DNA of 64,000 nucleotides from a virus, in the IMG/VR virus record IMGVR_UViG_3300049324_000034, positions 1-64,000 of that record. The stretch is one strand, 5' to 3'. Shown in pieces: positions 31,436-38,889 of this stretch. The notes beneath the pieces were generated by a model. That model made no database searches. It had not been told where the DNA came from and saw only the letters and a program-made list of their open reading frames with translations. The translations under genes were made by a program, and so were the position numbers. Positions within the stretch are counted from its first letter, which is position 1. The number at the start of each line of letters is the position of its first letter.

Positions 31436-32791
31436 GTGACCGCACCTACTCTCGACCGCCACGACAAAGACCTCATTGATCGTGGCAAGGTCGAAGTGAA
31501 GTCCATCAACGCACAAATGGACGAGATCACCAAGTCAGGTTGGCTCGACGGCGAAGGCAACATGCACGTCAAGCCCGAAGCCCTCACCGAGTTCAAGGCC
31601 CTGCTGGCCAAGGCTGAGGAGACTCACGGCATCGTCACCGCCCTGGAGCGCAAGGGCCTCCTGGATGAGTGGCTGGACGCCCCTGCCGGCACCCCGGTGG
31701 CGATGGGTGGAGCCCCGGCCGGTATCGGCATGACGGCGATGCCCGAGTACAAGTCATTGGGGCAGCGCTTCGTCGAGTCGGATGCTTTCAAGAGCCACCG
31801 TGACTCCGGTTTCATGGACAAGGCGTTCGCTATCGAGGGCGAGGAGATCACCTCCCCCAACGGCGGCGTGCAGTACAAGGATGTCCACTCCGGCAGCATC
31901 GGCACCGTTGTGCACCCCGGTTTCGGCACGGTGCAGCGGGCCCCGATGGTGAGCGCACCGATGCTCACCTGGCGGGTGCGTGACCTGTTCCCGCAGATGA
32001 ACACCAACTCGGTGATGATTGAGTTCATCGAGGAGCTTGGGTTCGTCGATGCGGGCGACAACGCTGCGGCGATGATTCCCGAGCGCGACGGTCTGAGTCC
32101 GGAGAACTTCGGTCTGAAGCCGAAGTCCCAGATCCACTTCAACATCAAGACCACGCCGATCCGGACTCTCGCCCACTGGGTGCCCGCGTCGCGCAACGTG
32201 CTTGATGACGAGCCGCAGTTGCGGGGAATCATCGACACCCGGCTGCTTTACGGCCTGCGGTTGGTCGAAGACCAGCAGCTGCTTCTGGGTGACGGCACGG
32301 GACAGAACCTGCTGGGCATCTTCAACACCCCAGGTATCCAGTTGTTCCCCTCTGGCGGCTATCACGCACCGACTAACGAGACCTACGTCGATGCCATTCG
32401 CCGGGGCGCCACTCGCGTCATGTTGGCACAGTATGACCCGACCGGCGTGGTTGTGCACCCTTACGACTGGGAGCGCATGGAATTGACTAAGGACACCCAG
32501 GGCCGCTATTTGGTCGCGGGGTCGGTCACTTCCGGTGCGGAGAAGCGGCTGTGGCAGATGCCCGTTGTCGCTACTCCGGCGTGCCCTGAGGGCACCGCGC
32601 TGATCGGCGCTTTCGGGTTGGGCGCGCAGGTTTTCGACCGCATGCAGTCCAACATCCGCACCGCTGACCAGCATGCGGACTTCTTTATTCGTAACGCCAT
32701 CGTGGTCCTGGCCGAAGAGCGGCTGGGGTTGGCCGTCTACCGTCCCGCTGCCATGGTCAAGGTCAACCTGGCCGCCGCGATCGCAGCCTGA
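31436..32791 (+). CDS. Major capsid protein (HK97 family)
   Basis: A 451-residue precursor of the shell protein. GTG start after AAGGGAG; the longer frame upstream is non-coding leader. Residues 1-105 are a charged helical delta domain that should act as internal scaffold. EYKSLGQRFVESDAF follows, and K106-S107 corresponds to the HK97 gp5 cut at K103|S104, whose mature chain also starts SLG. The mature 345 residues show the usual HK97 segments (LGFVDAGDNAAAMIPERDGL, the RTLAHWVPASRNVLDDEPQL P-domain region, LLGDGTGQNLLGIFNTPGI). A second K-S lies at 22-23. Confidence 0.95.
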   Translation: MTAPTLDRHDKDLIDRGKVEVKSINAQMDEITKSGWLDGEGNMHVKPEALTEFKALLAKAEETHGIVTALERKGLLDEWLDAPAGTPVAMGGAPAGIGMTAMPEYKSLGQRFVESDAFKSHRDSGFMDKAFAIEGEEITSPNGGVQYKDVHSGSIGTVVHPGFGTVQRAPMVSAPMLTWRVRDLFPQMNTNSVMIEFIEELGFVDAGDNAAAMIPERDGLSPENFGLKPKSQIHFNIKTTPIRTLAHWVPASRNVLDDEPQLRGIIDTRLLYGLRLVEDQQLLLGDGTGQNLLGIFNTPGIQLFPSGGYHAPTNETYVDAIRRGATRVMLAQYDPTGVVVHPYDWERMELTKDTQGRYLVAGSVTSGAEKRLWQMPVVATPACPEGTALIGAFGLGAQVFDRMQSNIRTADQHADFFIRNAIVVLAEERLGLAVYRPAAMVKVNLAAAIAA

Positions 32792-32823
32792 TCGGCGACT
32801 AGCACAAGAATAGGAGTAATCGA

Positions 32824-33300
32824 ATGGCTATTCTGGCCGCCGATGGCACCACTGTGCTGAGTCTCACGGCGTTGCAGGCCAAGACCACCGATGTTCCCGC
32901 GACCGATTGCATCGTCAACGAGGACATTTTCGAGACGTTCAACTACGCCCCGTATAAGGACAATTTCAAGAACTTTGACGGGGAGCGCCGGATCAAGTTC
33001 AAGGCCGGCGAGCAGGTGCGCAAGGCCGACATCGTCGCGCTGTTCCCGGCCGCGTCGGTTCTGTCGATCAGCCCGGCCACGGGTGCCGCCGCTGGTGGCA
33101 CTCCAGTCACGATCAAGGGTGTCAACTTCGACGGTGCGTCGGGTGCCGCCCTGGGTGGCGTGGCGTTGACCAGCTTCACGGTGGTCAACAACACCACCAT
33201 CACGGGTGTCTCCGGTGCGCACTCCGCTGCCACTGTGGCCACCACGGTGACCGACGACAGCGGGACTTTGACGCTGGCCGCCAGTTACGTCTACGTGTGA
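32824..33300 (+). CDS. Capsid decoration protein with IPT/TIG (Ig-like) domain
   Basis: A 158-residue protein. The first 75 residues form a small domain unique to the family (IVNEDIFETFNYAPYKDNF); residues 78-158 are an IPT/TIG fold (SISPATGAAAGGTPVTIKG, GAALGGVALTSFTVVNN). Ig-like domains after capsid genes commonly display on the virion surface and bind host cell surfaces. AGGAG precedes the ATG by nine bases. The position just after the capsid gene supports the call. Confidence 0.8.
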   Translation: MAILAADGTTVLSLTALQAKTTDVPATDCIVNEDIFETFNYAPYKDNFKNFDGERRIKFKAGEQVRKADIVALFPAASVLSISPATGAAAGGTPVTIKGVNFDGASGAALGGVALTSFTVVNNTTITGVSGAHSAATVATTVTDDSGTLTLAASYVYV

Positions 33301-33304
33301 TGAA

Positions 33305-33346
33305 GCGAAACGGGGCCGACGCCCACTCGGGTCGGCCCCGTTTCGC
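33305..33346 (+). terminator. Strong hairpin terminator after head genes
   Basis: GCGAAACGGGGCCGAC and its perfect complement (16 bp) with a 10-base loop, ending in GTTTCGC. It closes the head operon. Confidence 0.85.
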
Positions 33347-33359
33347 ACGTTTGCGCAGC

Positions 33360-33587
33360 GTGTGGGCATCGCCGCGTACGTGGCGACGGTTTCACGGGGC
33401 GATGACGGTGGTGTGGCTCTTGCTCGGCATCCCGTCGGTGTTGTGGTGGCGGGAGTCGATCGCCTGGCTGGTTTTCATGAGCGTGTGGGCGAACGTGGCG
33501 GGTCACTTCTCTGGCTGGCAGGGCTCGCGCGCGGAGGACAACGCGGGGTCAGCCGACGCTGGCCGGGAGGGCTCCGTAGGCGAGTAG
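33360..33587 (+). CDS. Small membrane protein
   Basis: About 75 residues with a basic N-terminus (WASPRTWRRFHGAM) and two membrane helices (TVVWLLLGIPSVLWW and AWLVFMSVWANVAGHF). The frame is open from 33297, but that start would include the terminator, so I use GTG 33360; ATG 33402 is also possible. Its 3' end overlaps the opposing 33549 gene by 39 bases. Function unknown. Confidence 0.6.
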   Translation: MWASPRTWRRFHGAMTVVWLLLGIPSVLWWRESIAWLVFMSVWANVAGHFSGWQGSRAEDNAGSADAGREGSVGE

Positions 33588-33758
33588 CGCCCGGATGAGT
33601 CCGGCGAGCGCGGCGGGCTCGACGTAGACCTGCTCCCCGTCGGCGGCGAGGGAGTCGAGGTCGGTGAGGATCTGCTGCCAGGTCTTGCCGTAGGTGCCGT
33701 CGAGGGTCAAGACCAGCCCGCCGGCCGATTCGACCACATTACGTGAGCGACTGATCAT
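33549..33758 (-). CDS. Hypothetical small protein
   Basis: A 69-residue protein (TWQQILTDLDSLAADGEQVY), last gene of a four-gene leftward operon headed by the DUF2786 gene. It is predicted helical with a hydrophobic C-terminal helix (ALAGLIRALLAYGALPA). Six bases separate it from the preceding gene. Function unknown. Confidence 0.55.
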   Translation of the reverse strand: MISRSRNVVESAGGLVLTLDGTYGKTWQQILTDLDSLAADGEQVYVEPAALAGLIRALLAYGALPASVG

Positions 33759-33764
33759 GGCGGG

Positions 33765-33956
33765 TCAGCCGATCGGGAATCGGAGTAGCGACCAGAGAAA
33801 AAAGATCAGGAAGATCATCGTGACGAGCGCGGGGACGGCCGTCGCCACCAACGGGGCCACTGTGTAAACGACCAGCGTGATCCCCAGGCAGGCAACTGTG
33901 ATGCCGCCCAGGATCTTCGCGGTCTCGACCTCGAAGGGCTCGCGGGGTCCGCTCAC
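33765..33956 (-). CDS. Small two-helix membrane protein
   Basis: A 63-residue protein starting at GTG 33956, which overlaps the upstream stop. Two hydrophobic helices (KILGGITVACLGITLVVYTV and a second near the C-terminus) leave only a short acidic head. Part of the DUF2786 operon. Function unknown. Confidence 0.6.
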   Translation of the reverse strand: MSGPREPFEVETAKILGGITVACLGITLVVYTVAPLVATAVPALVTMIFLIFFLWSLLRFPIG

Positions 33957-34255
33957 GGCTGGTCCTCCGTCCAGTGCTCCATGCAGTGCCGGCACGGCGC
34001 CATCACGAAACCGCAACCGCAACCGCCGCAGTCGAAGTCGACCATGCACTCGCGGGTGTAGGGCTGCACTGAAGCGCGGGACCGATCGGGTCCGTGCGCC
34101 GCGTAGGCACCGTCGTAGCGTTCCGGGTCTCGCTGCGGGGCGTGCTCGCTCGGCGGTGCGGCCACCGCATCGGAGACCAGTGGCGCCTCATCTTCGACCG
34201 TGAGCAGCCATTCCCGGTCAACGGCGTTCCACACGCAGCCCTCGCCGGGCCTCAT
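33953..34255 (-). CDS. Zinc-motif hypothetical protein
   Basis: A 100-residue acidic protein with a C-terminal cysteine cluster (CMVDFDCGGCGCGF, then APCRHC) that is likely a zinc ribbon. The start overlaps the DUF2786 stop by ATGA and its end overlaps the next gene by GTGA. Function unknown. Confidence 0.65.
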   Translation of the reverse strand: MRPGEGCVWNAVDREWLLTVEDEAPLVSDAVAAPPSEHAPQRDPERYDGAYAAHGPDRSRASVQPYTRECMVDFDCGGCGCGFVMAPCRHCMEHWTEDQP

Positions 34256-34962
34256 CGGATCGCCGCCTGACGGGTGCGACTCACGCGGCGGTCGGTGCCG
34301 ATGTCGGCGTTGCGCCCGGCGATGGCGCCAGCCCCGCCGCCGCTGCCGGTGAGGTTGCGCTTGAACGGCTTGCCCAGCTTGGGGAATAGGTCATCGAAGG
34401 TGTCGGCGACCAGCGCGGCGCGGTCACGGAGCACGAGCGCGGTGGACGGCCCGTCGCTGACGTGTTCGGTCACGGCCTTGGCGTGCGCGGCTTTCAGGCG
34501 CTTCTCGATGACGTAGGCGAAGCCCAGCCACCAGGTGCGCCGGTAGGCGGCAATGGACTCCATGGCGTCCCAGGGGCGCTGGCGGACCACCTGGGTGGTG
34601 CCTTGTAGGAGCAGGCTCGTGTAGAGCATTTCGACGAGTTCGAGGTCGGCGGGCATGCCTACGACGGTGGCGTAGTCGCTGGTGCGGGTGGTGCCGAAGA
34701 TGGCGACCTTGCAGCCCAGTGGTTCGGTGACGCACCCCAGCAGGGTGGCCTTCTCCAGGCTGTAGGGATTGTCGAAGTTGATGCGGATAGAGGTGGCGCT
34801 GGGGCGCCGGCCGCTGACGGCGTCGATGTGGGCCTGTTCTACGCCGTGGGTGGTCATCATTTCGAGTGCCTTGGCGGTGCAGCTGTCGGCTTCGGCGGGG
34901 AACTCGGTTGATTCGGCCTTGGCGAGCAGGCCACGGATGCGGGCGAGGACTTTGGGGTCCAT
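34252..34962 (-). CDS. DUF2786 protein
   Basis: A 236-residue protein with the DUF2786 hallmark at its N-terminus (RIRGLLAKAESTEFPAEADS). ATG 34962 is chosen for the GAGGGAGA upstream. DUF2786 proteins are frequent on actinobacterial phages and plasmids; their activity is not established. The C-terminus is basic and flexible. First gene of the leftward operon, divergent from the secreted-protein/sortase operon. Confidence 0.8.
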   Translation of the reverse strand: MDPKVLARIRGLLAKAESTEFPAEADSCTAKALEMMTTHGVEQAHIDAVSGRRPSATSIRINFDNPYSLEKATLLGCVTEPLGCKVAIFGTTRTSDYATVVGMPADLELVEMLYTSLLLQGTTQVVRQRPWDAMESIAAYRRTWWLGFAYVIEKRLKAAHAKAVTEHVSDGPSTALVLRDRAALVADTFDDLFPKLGKPFKRNLTGSGGGAGAIAGRNADIGTDRRVSRTRQAAIR

Positions 34963-34991
34963 GTGGGTGGGTCTCCCTCGTACGGTCGGTC

Positions 34992-35031
34992 GGAACGAGT
35001 CCAACCCTACCATGGTTGCACAGCCCCGCAA
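34992..35031 (-). promoter_or_regulatory. Promoter of the DUF2786 operon (TANNNT-N6-CGTTCCG family)
   Basis: Read leftward: TTGCGG (35031-35026), 16 bases, TAGGGT (35009-35004), six bases, CGTTCCGACC. The spacer carries the GGGGCTG element seen in other promoters of the element. The rightward sortase operon has its own -10-like TAATGT near 35084 and a CCCGTTCCGGCCCC leader (35111-35124). Confidence 0.55.
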
Positions 35032-35141
35032 CACGCGGGTTCCTGAGAGGACCCTAAGAGCGTGACCGTCCGTACACGCGCGGTAATGTCCGCTCGCTAC
35101 CGGAGCACCACCCGTTCCGGCCCCACGTAAGAGGAGATCAC

Positions 35142-35861
35142 GTGCGCGCACGCAAGACCATCCTGACCGCCGTCACGGCGGGGGCATTCCTGCTCCCCCT
35201 GGCGATCGCCGCCCCCGCCTCCGCCGACCCCGGCCCCCGCCCGCTGTGCGAGAACCACGTCAACTGCGACGCCGGCAACCGTGACCTCATCCGCGTCAAC
35301 GTCGGCATCGGCAACGGCGGCAACTGCGATCAGGACCGGCTGCTCCTGGTGCAGGTCCGGATCGACGCCGGCCGGCGCGACCAGCAGGTCTCTGACGCCC
35401 AACGTGAGGACCGCAACGCCCGAGAAGCGCTGCGCACCGCACAGAACACCTATGACTCCGCCGTCGCGGGATTCCACGCGACTCCCCCCACCGCCACCCA
35501 GGGCGACGTGAACCTGGCCAAGAATCGGCTTGACGCCGCGCAGACCAGAGCCAACACCGCCCGGCGCCACCTCGACGAGGTGCGGGAGTCCGGTCGCCTG
35601 CTCGACGCGAAGATCGCCCTGCTGACCGACCGGATCCACGGCTCCGAGTGCGCCACCCCCGCCCCGCTGCCCGTACCGGTGCCCGCGCCCGTGGACACCC
35701 CCGACCAGCCGCCCGCACCCGTAACCGACCAGCCGGCACCCCCGACGGTGATCAACAACGGCCCCATCGTCGTGACTCCCCCCAGTAACCCGCAGGTCGG
35801 CGAGGTTCCGTCGGGTCCCGCCCCCACTGGTGGTGGCGCCCTGCGCGACCAGATCTCTTGA
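35142..35861 (+). CDS. Secreted coiled-coil protein with Pro-rich tail
   Basis: A 239-residue protein. GTG start after AAGAGGAG. The signal peptide (LTAVTAGAFLLPLAIAAPAS) is cut near ASA-DPGP. A globular Cys-containing head (about 30-65) is followed by a coiled coil of about 100 residues and a Pro/Thr-rich C-terminus. No LPXTG plus anchor is present, so it is not an obvious substrate of the sortase encoded next. Possibly a lysogen surface protein. Confidence 0.8.
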   Translation: MRARKTILTAVTAGAFLLPLAIAAPASADPGPRPLCENHVNCDAGNRDLIRVNVGIGNGGNCDQDRLLLVQVRIDAGRRDQQVSDAQREDRNAREALRTAQNTYDSAVAGFHATPPTATQGDVNLAKNRLDAAQTRANTARRHLDEVRESGRLLDAKIALLTDRIHGSECATPAPLPVPVPAPVDTPDQPPAPVTDQPAPPTVINNGPIVVTPPSNPQVGEVPSGPAPTGGGALRDQIS

Positions 35862-36487
35862 TCCGTGGTCGCGTCGCACTGCTGTCTGCGTTAGCAGTGC
35901 TCGCCCTCGCTACCGGCTGCTCAGCGGCCGGTAGCGGGGACACCCCCCCTCCGAGCGCCCCGCCGGTTCACAACATGGCGGCACCGCCCCCGGTGCAGCC
36001 GGCCAGCATCGACATTCCCCAGATCGGGGCGCACTCGTCGCTGATACCGATCGGCATCAACCCGAAGACCAAAGAGCTGACAGAGCCCGACGTCACGCAC
36101 CCCCAGCAGGCCGCCTACTACTGCCAGACCGACGTGATCCCCGCGACGTCGTGTAAGTCCGGGGTGGTGCCCGGTCAGGCCGGTCCGTCGATCATCATCG
36201 GGCATGTTGACGGGTCGGTCGTGCACGGTGCACACCAGGAGGGGATCTTCTTTCACCTCCACGAGCTGCGCGTCGGCGACAAGATTTCAGTGACCCGCGT
36301 GGATGGCACGGTGCTCAACTACACCGTCTACCGGCTCATACAGAAGCCCAAGCCGCAGTTCCCCACCCAGGAAGTCTACGGCTACACCCCGGTATCGGAG
36401 TTGCGCCTGATCACTTGCTCCGGTCAGTTCATCGGGGGACAGTTCGGCTACGCCGACAACACCATCGTCTTTGCGAGGCTCGCCTGA
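35858..36487 (+). CDS. Class F sortase-like transpeptidase (lipoprotein)
   Basis: A 209-residue sortase. TTG start overlapping the previous stop. The N-terminus has a lipobox (ALATGC), so the enzyme is probably lipid-anchored outside the membrane. The catalytic set is visible: IIIGHVDG (His), RLITCSG (Cys) and a C-terminal IVFARL (Arg). Layout and the Pro-rich spacer resemble actinobacterial class E/F sortases. Both flanking genes are secreted proteins of the same operon, but neither has a classical sorting signal. Confidence 0.88.
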   Translation: MIRGRVALLSALAVLALATGCSAAGSGDTPPPSAPPVHNMAAPPPVQPASIDIPQIGAHSSLIPIGINPKTKELTEPDVTHPQQAAYYCQTDVIPATSCKSGVVPGQAGPSIIIGHVDGSVVHGAHQEGIFFHLHELRVGDKISVTRVDGTVLNYTVYRLIQKPKPQFPTQEVYGYTPVSELRLITCSGQFIGGQFGYADNTIVFARLA

Positions 36488-37074
36488 TGAAGCACCGTCG
36501 CCGTCGCTCAACCACCCCGTATCTCGCTGCCCTCGCATCGGTGGGCACGGTCGCGGCGATGGTCGCGGTCCCCGCTGCCGCCACCGCCGACCCGTGCCCG
36601 GTGGGGCAGATCGTGGGCGGCAACGTGCTGTGCGAGCCCATCTTCACTCCCGGCGACGGACTGGCCGCGCCTCCCCCGCCTGGGCTGGGGGGTCCGCCGC
36701 CGCGCGCGGTGCCGGTCGTACCACCGTGCCAGCCGCCGAAGGTGCTCTCGGGTGTGCTGTGCGTCGAGGTCGGCCCGCCCGTGGCAGCGCCGCCACCTAT
36801 GGTCGTACCGCCAGCGCCGGTCGCACCCCCGGTGATGGCGCAGCCGGTTCACCGGGCACCCGTCCGGCCGGTACCGCTGCCCCGACCGCATCCGATAGTG
36901 CGCCAGCCAGTCGCGCCGCCGCGTCACGCAGCCACGCTGCCCGCGCTGACCCCGCCGGCCCCGCCGGCCCCGGTGGAGTCTGCGCCGGCCGCTCCGGTCG
37001 CCCAGGACTGCCCACCGCAGGAGGCGCTGGTGACCATTCGGGTCGCCTGGGTACCGCTGCGGGTGGGCCTCTGA
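36487..37074 (+). CDS. Secreted Pro-rich protein with duplicated Cys motif
   Basis: A 195-residue secreted protein with a signal peptide after basic MKHRRRRS. Two related segments, CPVGQIVGGNVLCEP and CQPPKVLSGVLCVE, flank a Pro-rich linker; a longer Pro/Ala region leads to a last CPPQEALVTI element. It is coupled to the sortase gene by TGATG. It probably forms an extended wall-spanning protein. Role unknown. Confidence 0.75.
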   Translation: MKHRRRRSTTPYLAALASVGTVAAMVAVPAAATADPCPVGQIVGGNVLCEPIFTPGDGLAAPPPPGLGGPPPRAVPVVPPCQPPKVLSGVLCVEVGPPVAAPPPMVVPPAPVAPPVMAQPVHRAPVRPVPLPRPHPIVRQPVAPPRHAATLPALTPPAPPAPVESAPAAPVAQDCPPQEALVTIRVAWVPLRVGL

Positions 37075-37091
37075 CAGCCTGGCAGACGTAG

Positions 37092-37136
37092 GCCCCCGGT
37101 CCGGCTCTCCGCGAAAGCGCGACTCCCACCGGGGGC
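37092..37136. terminator. Long-loop hairpin terminator
   Basis: GCCCCCGGT and ACCGGGGGC pair across a 27-base loop that itself can form a small GCG-AAA-GCGC fold. It lies between the secreted-protein operon and the leftward 37147 gene. Confidence 0.6.
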
Positions 37137-37146
37137 ATCGCTTTGT

Positions 37147-37308
37147 TCAGAGCAGGTTCGGGCGCTCACTGCTGACGATGGGTGTGCCGGGTCCGAGGCC
37201 GTAGTCGGCACGGATCGCGGCGAGCGCCTGTTCGGGGCGCAGTTCCACGCGGATCCGCTGCGGGGGCAGCACGGTCATGATGTCGCGTAGCTCTGTGCAG
37301 TCGGTCAT
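37147..37308 (-). CDS. Hypothetical 53-residue protein
   Basis: A leftward ORF (MTDCTELRDIMTVLPPQRIR) with a well-formed second half (VELRPEQALAAIRADYGLG) and strong G/C third-position bias. It diverges from the YdjM-like gene across the 37.34-kb promoter. Function unknown. Confidence 0.6.
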   Translation of the reverse strand: MTDCTELRDIMTVLPPQRIRVELRPEQALAAIRADYGLGPGTPIVSSERPNLL

Positions 37309-37334
37309 GCCGCAGCGTAGAACGCTGGCGCGTG

Positions 37335-37378
37335 TTCCGCAGCCCCGCAGTTAACTGGTAGAGTAGGTGTCGTTCCGG
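37335..37378 (+). promoter_or_regulatory. Promoter of the YdjM-like gene (TANNNT-N6-CGTTCCG family)
   Basis: TTCCGC (37335-37340), 18 bases including CAGCCCCGC and TTAACT, TAGAGT (37359-37364), six bases, CGTTCCGGTC. GGGGAGG follows and then the leader peptide ATG at 37395. Confidence 0.55.
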
Positions 37379-37394
37379 TCTACGGGGAGGCGCC

Positions 37395-37415
37395 ATGCGT
37401 AGCGACCGCTTGTGA
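37395..37415 (+). CDS. Six-residue leader peptide (MRSDRL)
   Basis: A strong GGGGAGG site drives ATG CGT AGC GAC CGC TTG TGA, whose stop overlaps the next ATG as TGATG. The main gene has no SD of its own, so it is probably translated by re-initiation after this leader. Confidence 0.5.
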   Translation: MRSDRL

Positions 37416-38614
37416 TGTCCACCGGGCACTCGATCTCGGGTGCCACCGCCGGCTACGGCGTTTGCCTGTTCTTTGAGCTGTGCAGTGGCATCAACCTCGC
37501 GTGGGGCATCCCGCACATCGTGGCCGTCATCGTCGCCGGCTGGGCCAACTGGCCCGACTGCGACACCCGGAAGTCCACCGTGACCACATCGCTGGGTGCG
37601 CTGACCATCGCACTGCATCACCTCGTCGTCACCCTGTGCGCGGTCATCTACTACGCCACCCGATCTGAAGCCGACGACCCCAAAAAGCCCGTCATCCACC
37701 GGGGCGCCACCCACACCTGGCCCGGTGCCGCGTTCATGGGCGCCCTGGTGGCCGTGATCTGCGCCGTCTGGCCGCACTGGGGCACACCCATCGTGCTGGG
37801 CATCTCCCTGCACTGGGCCGCACGCGGGCTCTACATGCCCACCAACCCCGATCGACAGCTGTCCGCCAGTCGCCTGAAAGGCAAAAGCGCGCCCCGTCGC
37901 CTGGGCATCGTCATCTACCACAACATTGGGCTAGCCCTGAAACACGTTGCCGTGAAAGCGATGCGCTCAAAGTGGGTACCGCTGCCAGGGAAGTACCTGC
38001 GCGCATCGGGCCGCTCCGGCACGGCAGCAGTGTGCATGGGCCTCGCGTTCTACCTCACGCAATTCACTGGCGGGGCCCTAGACACCCACTGGACGGGGCT
38101 GCTCGGCGCTGCCGCGACCCTGGGGTGCCTCACGCACATGCTCGGCGACTCCGTCACCGAATGCGGCATCTGCTGGCTGTTCCCGTTCAAGCACCCCCGC
38201 ACCGGTAAGCGCTGGGAGTTCGTGCACCTCCCGAAGTGGCTGGCTTTCAAGACCGGCAAGGCCTTCGAGATCGGCATCATGTACCCGCTACTCATCGCGG
38301 GGGCGTTCGTCGCCGCGCCGGGCGGCTACCCGCTGGTCGCCCGCATGGTCACCGCGTGGCGTGACGGTGCCGCCATGGCCATGGCGTTACCGTTCGGCGC
38401 ATGGCCGATGACCACAGAGACACCCGCAACGATGCCGCCGCAGCGGTGCGCAACCGTCGCACGAGCACCCCGAAGCCGTCCCGCCCCCAAGCGGTGCTCG
38501 GCGGGGGCGACACGGCCCCCGAATCAGCGCCCGTGTCGACGCCCGCCGGGTCGGCCGCGCGGTCGCGGCAGCTTGAGGTCTCAGCGGACCCGGCGTCCCC
38601 GGCGCACACCCTGA
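37415..38614 (+). CDS. YdjM-like (DUF457) membrane-bound metal-dependent hydrolase
   Basis: A 399-residue membrane protein with several helices and the DUF457/YdjM signatures: PDCDTRKST, HRGATHTWPGA (about 95-105) and THMLGDSVTECGICWLFPF (about 246-264). The conserved His and Asp residues should bind metal at the membrane surface. The last 70 residues (from about 330) are Arg/Pro-rich and overlap the 38401 gene, whose frame has the better codon bias, so this tail is probably not conserved. It has its own promoter and is not part of the virion. Confidence 0.8.
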   Translation: MSTGHSISGATAGYGVCLFFELCSGINLAWGIPHIVAVIVAGWANWPDCDTRKSTVTTSLGALTIALHHLVVTLCAVIYYATRSEADDPKKPVIHRGATHTWPGAAFMGALVAVICAVWPHWGTPIVLGISLHWAARGLYMPTNPDRQLSASRLKGKSAPRRLGIVIYHNIGLALKHVAVKAMRSKWVPLPGKYLRASGRSGTAAVCMGLAFYLTQFTGGALDTHWTGLLGAAATLGCLTHMLGDSVTECGICWLFPFKHPRTGKRWEFVHLPKWLAFKTGKAFEIGIMYPLLIAGAFVAAPGGYPLVARMVTAWRDGAAMAMALPFGAWPMTTETPATMPPQRCATVARAPRSRPAPKRCSAGATRPPNQRPCRRPPGRPRGRGSLRSQRTRRPRRTP

Positions 38615-38889
38615 CCGGTTCATGGATCGCGGGGCACACCACCTCAGCGGACTACGAGCCAGCCAAGGACGACGCTTACTACTCCTGGTATCCGGAAGGT
38701 TGCCAGCAGCCGTCGTGCCGGAAGCTGTGGAACCGTGGCCAGCACGTGCTGCGCAGCGTTTATGCCCGCTACGGCGGTGACGACGCCCCCAACACTCCGG
38801 AGACGGCGATGCCCGTGAATGAACCCGGCGGGGGCCTGCTCAGTGAGGCGCGCGGAACCCAGTCGCTGGGCGCGGGCGTCGGAGTCTAA
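38401..38889 (+). CDS. Hypothetical protein at head-tail junction
   Basis: A 162-residue protein. The first 75 residues are disordered and Ala/Pro/Ser-rich; the second half is ordered (DDAYYSWYPEGCQQPSCRK, then RSVYARYGGDDAP). It follows the accessory insertion and immediately precedes the connector gene, so it is the first gene of the tail operon. It overlaps the end of the hydrolase by 214 bases. Function unknown. Confidence 0.7.
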   Translation: MADDHRDTRNDAAAAVRNRRTSTPKPSRPQAVLGGGDTAPESAPVSTPAGSAARSRQLEVSADPASPAHTLTGSWIAGHTTSADYEPAKDDAYYSWYPEGCQQPSCRKLWNRGQHVLRSVYARYGGDDAPNTPETAMPVNEPGGGLLSEARGTQSLGAGVGV

